Source: Kineosporia sp. R_H_3 (GTDB taxonomy: Bacteria; Actinomycetota; Actinomycetes; Actinomycetales; Kineosporiaceae). From it: a stretch of DNA of 46,788 nucleotides. The notes below the pieces were generated by a model that was not told the origin of the DNA, searched no databases, and saw nothing but the letters and a program-made list of their open reading frames with translations. The stretch spans positions 34,802-81,589 of the forward strand of contig NZ_MWLL01000206.1 in assembly GCF_002198675.1 (NCBI RefSeq), given 5' to 3'. Both the position numbers and the translations under genes were made by a program. Of this stretch, positions 42,486 through 46,788 are shown one piece after another. Position 1 is the stretch's first letter. Each line of letters starts with the position of its first letter.

Positions 42486-43780
42486 TGCTGGACCCGAGGC
42501 AGACCAGACGCCCTGCCCCGGTGGAGGAGGACGGCGTCCGGCCGGTGGACGTCGTCGCACCGGCCCCGGCGCCGGCGCCGCCCACGCCCCCGCCCGGTGT
42601 CGCCGTGGTCCGCGGACTGCGCCGGCTCTGCGGGCCCGGTGTCGTCGTCGCGGTCGCCTACGTCGACCCCGGCAACTTCGCGACGAACACCGAGGCGGGC
42701 GCCAGTCTCGGCGTCCGGCTGCTCTGGGTGGTCGTCGTCGCCAGCGCGGCGGCGATGCTCGTGCAGTACCTCGCCGCGAAGGCGGGGTCGGTGACGGGCC
42801 GGTCCCTGCCCGAGCTCTGCCGGGACCGCTACCCCCGGGGGGTCAACCGCTTCCTCTGGGTGCAGGCCGAGATCGTCAGCATGGCGACGGACGTCGCCGA
42901 GGTGCTCGGCGCCGCGGTGGCCCTGTCGCTGCTCCTCGGCCTGCCGCTGCCGGTCGGCGGCCTGCTCGCCGGGGCCTTCGGCGTCGGCCTGCTGGCCCTG
43001 CGCCCGCAGGGCCGGCGGCGGTTCGAGGCCGCGGTCGCGGCGCTGCTGCTCGTCGTCCTCGCCTGCTACGTCTACCAGGTGCTCACGGTCGGGGCCTTCG
43101 CCGGCGCCGCCGCAGGCCTGCAGCCCTCGCTCGCGGGCCAGGGCGCGGCCCTGCTCGCGGCCGGCATCGTCGGGGCGACGGTCATGCCGCACGCGATCTA
43201 CGTGCACTCCTCGCTCGCGTCGAGCCACCGGATCCCGTTGCGCACGCACCGGTTCGACATCGTCGCGTCGCTCTCGGCGGCAGCGTTCGTCAACGTCTCG
43301 ATCCTCCTCGTCGCGGCGACCGTGCTCAGCGGCGGCCGCCTCGACGAGGCGAGCGACACCCTCACCGCGGCCTACGAGGGCTTCGGCGCCGTCGGTGCCG
43401 GGATGGCCGCGGCGTTCGCGCTGGCGCTGCTCGTCGCCGGCCTGGCGGCGTCCGGGGTCGGCACCCTCGCCGGTGACATCGTCATGGCCGGCTTCGTCCG
43501 CCGCCGGATCCCGCTCGTCACCCGGCGGCTGCTCACGCTCGGTCCCGCGATGGTCGTGCTCTGCCTGCCGGGCTCGACGACCCAGGCGCTCGTGCTGAGC
43601 CAGGTCGTGCTCTCGTTCGGCGTGCCGTTCGCCCTGCTGCCGCTCGTCCACATCACCGCGGACCGGGCGCTCATGGGCCGGCAGGTCAACCGCCGGCTGA
43701 CGACGGTGCTCGCCGTCGTCATCACGCTGCTCGTCTGCGCCCTGAACGCCGCGGTGATCTCCGCGTTGTTCACCGGCTGA
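42485..43780 (+). CDS. NRAMP-family divalent metal (Mn/Fe) transporter
   Basis: The 431-residue protein has about 11 membrane helices. The metal-site motifs are intact: DPGNFATN at 61-68 in helix 1 and MPHAIY at 234-239 in helix 6. NRAMP (MntH-like) transporters import Mn2+ or Fe2+ with protons. A hydrophilic Pro/Ala-rich leader of about 40 residues comes before helix 1. The ATG at 42485 overlaps the preceding stop. Because it is the last gene of the prmABCD-groEL run, iron supply for the diiron hydroxylase is an attractive but unproven role. A hairpin terminator follows at 43848. Confidence 0.9.
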   Translation: MLDPRQTRRPAPVEEDGVRPVDVVAPAPAPAPPTPPPGVAVVRGLRRLCGPGVVVAVAYVDPGNFATNTEAGASLGVRLLWVVVVASAAAMLVQYLAAKAGSVTGRSLPELCRDRYPRGVNRFLWVQAEIVSMATDVAEVLGAAVALSLLLGLPLPVGGLLAGAFGVGLLALRPQGRRRFEAAVAALLLVVLACYVYQVLTVGAFAGAAAGLQPSLAGQGAALLAAGIVGATVMPHAIYVHSSLASSHRIPLRTHRFDIVASLSAAAFVNVSILLVAATVLSGGRLDEASDTLTAAYEGFGAVGAGMAAAFALALLVAGLAASGVGTLAGDIVMAGFVRRRIPLVTRRLLTLGPAMVVLCLPGSTTQALVLSQVVLSFGVPFALLPLVHITADRALMGRQVNRRLTTVLAVVITLLVCALNAAVISALFTG

Positions 43781-43814
43781 GCGGGCGACGGACCGACATG
43801 TCGGGCGACCGCTC

Positions 43815-43879
43815 CCGCGCGCCGCCGGCGCGCGGCGGACCTCGCGACCAGGGCACCGGAGTCGCGGCCGGTGCCCTGG
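43815..43879 (+). terminator. Tandem terminator hairpins after the NRAMP gene
   Basis: Two hairpins lie 35-100 bases after the stop. The first has arms CCGCGCGCCG (43815-43824) and CGGCGCGCGG (43826-43835); the loop as drawn is one base, so the real stem is shorter. The second has perfect 12-base arms CCAGGGCACCGG (43848-43859) and CCGGTGCCCTGG (43868-43879) around an 8-base loop. They probably end the propane-island transcript. Confidence 0.65.
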
Positions 43880-43896
43880 TGGCAGGTCTCCCGCAG

Positions 43897-44171
43897 GCTT
43901 TGCTCTGCCCGCAGGAGCGAGCCACCGCGCTGTCGTGACCGGCATCCCGGGCGTGCGTCCGGGCCGGCGGCACCGGTCGTGCGGGCCGGTGCACCACAGG
44001 TTCGTCGTTGCCCGCCGACACCCCGACGCCGGCCCCGCATGTCGCGGAACGACGACGAAGCTGTGGCGCGCACGTGCGTCGCGACCGCCGTGGCTCGCTG
44101 GTGACGGCAGAGCAGGCGGTCGGGTCGGCGGTCGGGTCGGCCGTGGCTCGCTGGTGATGGCAGAGCAAAGC
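43897..44171. repeat. 275-bp fold-back element with 31-bp inverted ends
   Basis: The left end (43897-43927) starts GCTTTGCTCTGCC and continues to AGCGAGCCAC; the reversed right end (44141-44171) has the same 13 bases, 6 mostly different bases, then the same AGCGAGCCAC. A second, direct copy of the right end is at 44088-44116, 53 bases inward. A nested inverted pair, CCACAGGTTCGTCGTT (43994-44009) and AACGACGACGAAGCTGTGG (44048-44066), lies inside. The gap 43781-44193 (413 bp) has no convincing gene. The element could be a MITE-like fold-back or a structured RNA. Confidence 0.6.
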
Positions 44172-44193
44172 GCCGGGTGAGGGACCCCCGGCC

Positions 44194-44982
44194 TCAGCGG
44201 CGGGGCGGCACCCCGCCGAGGCGCCGGGTCAGCTCGGCGGCGGTGGCGCGGACGGCGGTCACGAGCGTGTCGAGGTCGGCGACCGGCCGGGCGGGCGGCG
44301 CGGCCGGGTCGGTCGGGTAGGTGACCGCGACGCCGGCGACCGGGTGCCCGGTGTGGTCGTGGACGGCGGCGGCGACCGAGGCGAGCCCGGCCCCCACCTC
44401 GCCGTCCTCCACCGCGTGCCCGCGGCGGCGCACCTCGGCGAGCACCCGGCGCAGGTCGGGCAGGCCGGCGGGGCCGATGCCCGTGCGGTCGACGAACGCC
44501 GAACGGTCGGGGAACAGCGCCCGGACCTGGGCGGCGGGCAGGTCGGCGAGCATCGCGCGGCCGGACGCCGTGAGGTGCGCGGGCAGCCGGACGCCGACGT
44601 CGGTGACGAGCGGCGGCCGCCCCGCGGCGCGGTCCTCGACGACGTAGAGCACCTCGCGGCCGTGGAGCACGGCGAGGTGCGCGGACTCGCCGACCCGGTC
44701 GACGAGGCGGGCGAGGACCGGCCGCGCGAGCCGGGCGAGCGGAGCCTGCCGGGCGTAGGCGCTGCCCAGCTCGAAGGCGGCGACGCCGAGGCCGTAGCGC
44801 CGCTCCTCGGGCAGGTGGACGACGAACCCGTTCTCCACGAGCACGTTGAGCAGGTGGTAGGCCGTCGAGCGCGGCAGCCCGGCCTCGCGCGCGACCGCGG
44901 CCGCCGGCACCGGGCCCGCCTGCCGGGACAGGTACCGCAGGACGGCGAGCGTCTGCTCGGCCGCCGGGACCCGGCTCGTCAC
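44194..44982 (-). CDS. IclR-family transcriptional regulator
   Basis: The 262-residue protein has an N-terminal winged helix (AAEQTLAVLRYLSRQAGPVP through LPRSTAYHLLNVLVENGFVV) and the C-terminal IclR effector domain (RYGLGVAAFELGSAY, LTASGRAMLADLP, AVEDGEVGAGLASVAAAVHD). IclR proteins commonly sense aromatic or short organic acids. The GTG at 44982 has GGAGG four bases upstream and overlaps the stop of the TetR gene by 4 bases, so the two regulators are made together. Targets may include the divergent DUF4386 gene or the propane genes; neither is shown by sequence. Confidence 0.88.
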   Translation of the reverse strand: MTSRVPAAEQTLAVLRYLSRQAGPVPAAAVAREAGLPRSTAYHLLNVLVENGFVVHLPEERRYGLGVAAFELGSAYARQAPLARLARPVLARLVDRVGESAHLAVLHGREVLYVVEDRAAGRPPLVTDVGVRLPAHLTASGRAMLADLPAAQVRALFPDRSAFVDRTGIGPAGLPDLRRVLAEVRRRGHAVEDGEVGAGLASVAAAVHDHTGHPVAGVAVTYPTDPAAPPARPVADLDTLVTAVRATAAELTRRLGGVPPRR

Positions 44983-45716
44983 CGCCCCTCCCCGGGGTCG
45001 GCCGCGGGCCCGACGAGCTCGGCGAGGACGGCGTCCACGGTCTGCGCGACGTACGGCGCCGGGCGGCTCGTGAGCGGCCGGAGCTGGCCGAAGACCTCCA
45101 TCACCGTGACCCCGTGCACCCGGACGAAGCCGTCCACGCCGAGCGCGATCGCCTCGACGGGCAGCGTGTAGCCGCGCCGACGGGCCAGGGCGGCCAGCTC
45201 GGACGCCGTGCCGCCGTCCAGCCGGGAGGCCCTGCGCCGCAACGACTCCGCGTCGAGCCGGTGCTGCGCGTGGAGCTGCTCGACGAGGCCGACGACGAGG
45301 TCGCCCACCCGGGCGCCGGGGCGGATCGTCGTCGGCGGGGCCGCGTAGCCGGGCACCGGTGCGCCGTAGAGCAGGCCGAACCGGGCCGGGTTGGCGACCG
45401 CCCACGCCCGGTACTCCAGCAGTGCCGCCCGGACGGCGGCGAGCGGGTCCCGGTGCCGGCCGGCAGCGGCCTCGACGGCGTCGGCCTGGGCGTCGAAGGC
45501 GGCGACGACGAGGTCGGTGAGCAGGTCGTCCCGGCCGGGGAAGTAGCGGTAGAGCGCGGACGGCGCGAGCCCCACCCGCCGGGCGACGGCCCGCAGCGAG
45601 AGGGCCGCCGCGCCCCGCTCCTCGAGCTCGACACCCGCGGCCGCGCGGATCGCGCCGAGCACCTCCTCGCGGCGCCGGCTGCGCAGCGTCGGCGGCTGCG
45701 GCACGACCTCGGTCAC
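44979..45716 (-). CDS. TetR-family regulator with WHG-type C-terminal domain
   Basis: The 245-residue protein has the TetR helix-turn-helix at about 20-65 (LSLRAVARRVGLAPSALYRY followed by FPGRDDLLTDLV) and a long ligand-binding half with YRAWAVANPARFGLLYGAPV, typical of the WHG subfamily. It starts at a GTG (45716), overlaps the IclR gene downstream, and is divergent from the DUF4386 membrane protein. Palindromes in the divergent gap suggest that it represses that gene and itself. Confidence 0.88.
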   Translation of the reverse strand: MTEVVPQPPTLRSRRREEVLGAIRAAAGVELEERGAAALSLRAVARRVGLAPSALYRYFPGRDDLLTDLVVAAFDAQADAVEAAAGRHRDPLAAVRAALLEYRAWAVANPARFGLLYGAPVPGYAAPPTTIRPGARVGDLVVGLVEQLHAQHRLDAESLRRRASRLDGGTASELAALARRRGYTLPVEAIALGVDGFVRVHGVTVMEVFGQLRPLTSRPAPYVAQTVDAVLAELVGPAADPGEGR

Positions 45717-45755
45717 GCGCCGAGCCTAGCCGCTCCGAGAACATCGTTCACAACG

Positions 45756-45819
45756 AGAGCAATGCTCTTGCTTTCTCGGTCGGAATGTGTGAACACTGTT
45801 CTCGACAAGAGCACTGCTC
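45756..45819. promoter_or_regulatory. Three palindromes in the TetR/DUF4386 divergent gap
   Basis: AGAGCAATGCTCT (45756-45768), GAACACTGTTC (45791-45801) and GAGCACTGCTC (45809-45819) are perfect odd-length palindromes. The last two also sit in a larger dyad, TGTGA...TCACA. The 120-bp gap holds both start sites, so these are likely TetR operators. The third ends 18 bases before the DUF4386 ATG. Confidence 0.65.
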
Positions 45820-45836
45820 ACACTTTGGAGGACCTC

Positions 45837-46589
45837 ATGACCACGACGACGCCGGCCCCGGCAGCCACCGCCACCGCGCACCTGCGCCGGTGGCCTGCGA
45901 CCGGGCTGCTGCTCACGGCGTCCGGGGTGCTGGCGACCGTCGGTGCGACGATCCTGTCCGTCTCGTTCGGCTGGCCGGCCGTGCTCGACGAGCCCGGGAC
46001 GGCCGTGCTGCCACTGTTCACTGCGTCCGAGACCGCGATCCGGGCGGGGTTCTACCTCATGCTCGTGAGCAGCCTCGTCCTCGTGCCCGCCGCGCTCGGC
46101 GTCGAGGCCGCCCTGACCCGTGCGACCCCCGGCACCCGGGCCATGACCGTGTTCGGCGTGGCCGGTGCGCTCTTCCAGATCCTCGGCTGGGTGCGCTGGC
46201 CGATCACCGTCCCGTACCTTGCCGACGCCTACGCGCAGGCCACGGACGCCGCGGGACGGCAGGCGGTCGCGGCGTCGTTCGACGTCCTCAACCGGTACGG
46301 CGGCGGGGCGCTGGGCGAGCACCTCGGCTGGCTCTTCCAGGGGGTGTGGGCGGTCTTCGTCGGCATCGTCGTCGTGCGGGCGCTCGGCGTCCCGCGCTGG
46401 TTCGGCGCCCTCGGGCTCGGCCTCGCCGCGGTGTGGGCCGTCCTCGTGCCCGGTGCGGCCGTGCTGCGCTCCGAGGCGATGAACACGATCGGCCAGCCGG
46501 TCTACACCGCCTGGTACGTGTGGCTCCTCGCGCTCGGCGTGCTCCTCGTCGTCCGCCGGGTCGGGCCCGCGGGACCCGCGACCGCGTGA
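45837..46589 (+). CDS. DUF4386-family membrane protein
   Basis: The 250-residue protein has about six membrane helices after a short Thr/Ala-rich, basic N-terminus. The pattern (WPATGLLLTASGVLATVGAT, AGFYLMLVSSLVLVPAALGV, FQILGWVRWPITVPYLADAY, LGEHLGWLFQGVWAVFVGIV) fits DUF4386 proteins, whose function is unknown. The ATG at 45837 follows GGAGG. The palindromic gap upstream and divergent TetR gene suggest it is induced by a small molecule that the TetR protein senses; it may therefore be involved in its transport or tolerance. Confidence 0.82.
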   Translation: MTTTTPAPAATATAHLRRWPATGLLLTASGVLATVGATILSVSFGWPAVLDEPGTAVLPLFTASETAIRAGFYLMLVSSLVLVPAALGVEAALTRATPGTRAMTVFGVAGALFQILGWVRWPITVPYLADAYAQATDAAGRQAVAASFDVLNRYGGGALGEHLGWLFQGVWAVFVGIVVVRALGVPRWFGALGLGLAAVWAVLVPGAAVLRSEAMNTIGQPVYTAWYVWLLALGVLLVVRRVGPAGPATA

Positions 46590-46678
46590 ACCTGCGCCCT
46601 CGGGGCACCCGGCCTAGCGTGCGACTCACCCGGCCGACGGAACGAGTCGCCGCCCCGCGCGGCACGAAGGAGTGCGTC

Positions 46679-46788
46679 ATGAGCGAGACCGAGCCCGAGG
46701 GCCCCGCGGACGGCGGAGCGGCCGGCGTCCCCGGTCAGCACGACGGCGGCGCCGACGGCGGCGCTGACGGTGGCGCCGTCGTGCTGAC
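46679..46788 (+). CDS. N-terminal part of an Asp/Gly/Ala-rich protein (cut by window end)
   Basis: Only the first 36 codons are inside the window. The ATG at 46679 follows AAGGAG with 6 bases spacing. The visible residues begin MSETEPEGPADGGAAGVPGQ and go on with repeated DGGAD units, a disordered acidic leader. The family cannot be told. It is in line with the DUF4386 gene after 89 bases. Confidence 0.55.
   Translation, partial: MSETEPEGPADGGAAGVPGQHDGGADGGADGGAVVL

Noticed and set aside
43935-44180. Possible 81-residue gene in the fold-back region
   Set aside because: It follows the inverted repeats, is Arg/Gly-rich, and has no ribosome site or recognisable domain.

Overview
The window is 46.8 kb of very GC-rich DNA with dense genes, many GTG starts, GGAGG ribosome sites and 4-bp stop/start overlaps. 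The gene families (PucR and WHG-type TetR regulators, HelR, an srsABC-like type III polyketide set, a prmABCD/mimABCD propane monooxygenase with its own GroEL) point to a chromosome of a free-living actinobacterium. The genus cannot be told from the sequence. No RNA genes, CRISPR arrays, insertion sequences or phage genes were seen.

1-20 kb: a secreted TIG-domain protein, an unknown protein, a fused HyuA-HyuB hydantoinase/oxoprolinase-type enzyme, a lipoprotein with an AMIN-like domain, and a type III polyketide synthase, isoprenylcysteine-type methyltransferase and FAD monooxygenase that together resemble a phenolic-lipid (srsABC) pathway split by an opposite-strand gene of unknown function. 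Then follow a HelR-type RNA polymerase recycling ATPase, a medium-chain reductase, a small protein, a CoxG-like protein, an ABCG-type half transporter, a PHP phosphoesterase and an MFS transporter.

20.9-33.2 kb: a nitrogen-heterocycle catabolism region. On the minus strand lie PucR, a YdeI-like protein, an NCS2 purine/uracil permease and a three-subunit molybdenum hydroxylase (FAD, 2Fe-2S and Mo subunits). Divergent from pucR are allH, fdrA (allF) and allG, the three subunits of oxamate carbamoyltransferase. The logic is uptake, hydroxylation and carbamoyl recovery. Ring-opening enzymes and carbamate kinase are not in the window.

33.2-43.9 kb: a propane-oxidation island. An AcoR/MimR-like regulator is divergent from a small conserved-looking protein, then prmA (hydroxylase large subunit), prmB (reductase), prmC (small subunit), prmD (coupling protein), a GroEL paralogue, a 58-residue membrane protein and an NRAMP metal transporter. 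The control DNA is rich: a GTCTCA-type palindrome, a four-copy 12-bp phased GTCTCA array, hairpins in two intergenic gaps, and repeat blocks before groEL. Chaperonin and metal uptake at the end of the run suggest a package for making a working diiron enzyme.

43.9-46.8 kb: a 275-bp fold-back sequence, an IclR-TetR regulator pair, a divergent DUF4386 membrane protein with palindromic operators between, and the start of an Asp/Gly/Ala-rich protein cut by the window end.

The most unusual non-coding finding is a pair of 76-bp dyad elements with identical layout, each filling a gap between convergent genes 12 kb apart (20861-20936 and 33189-33264).
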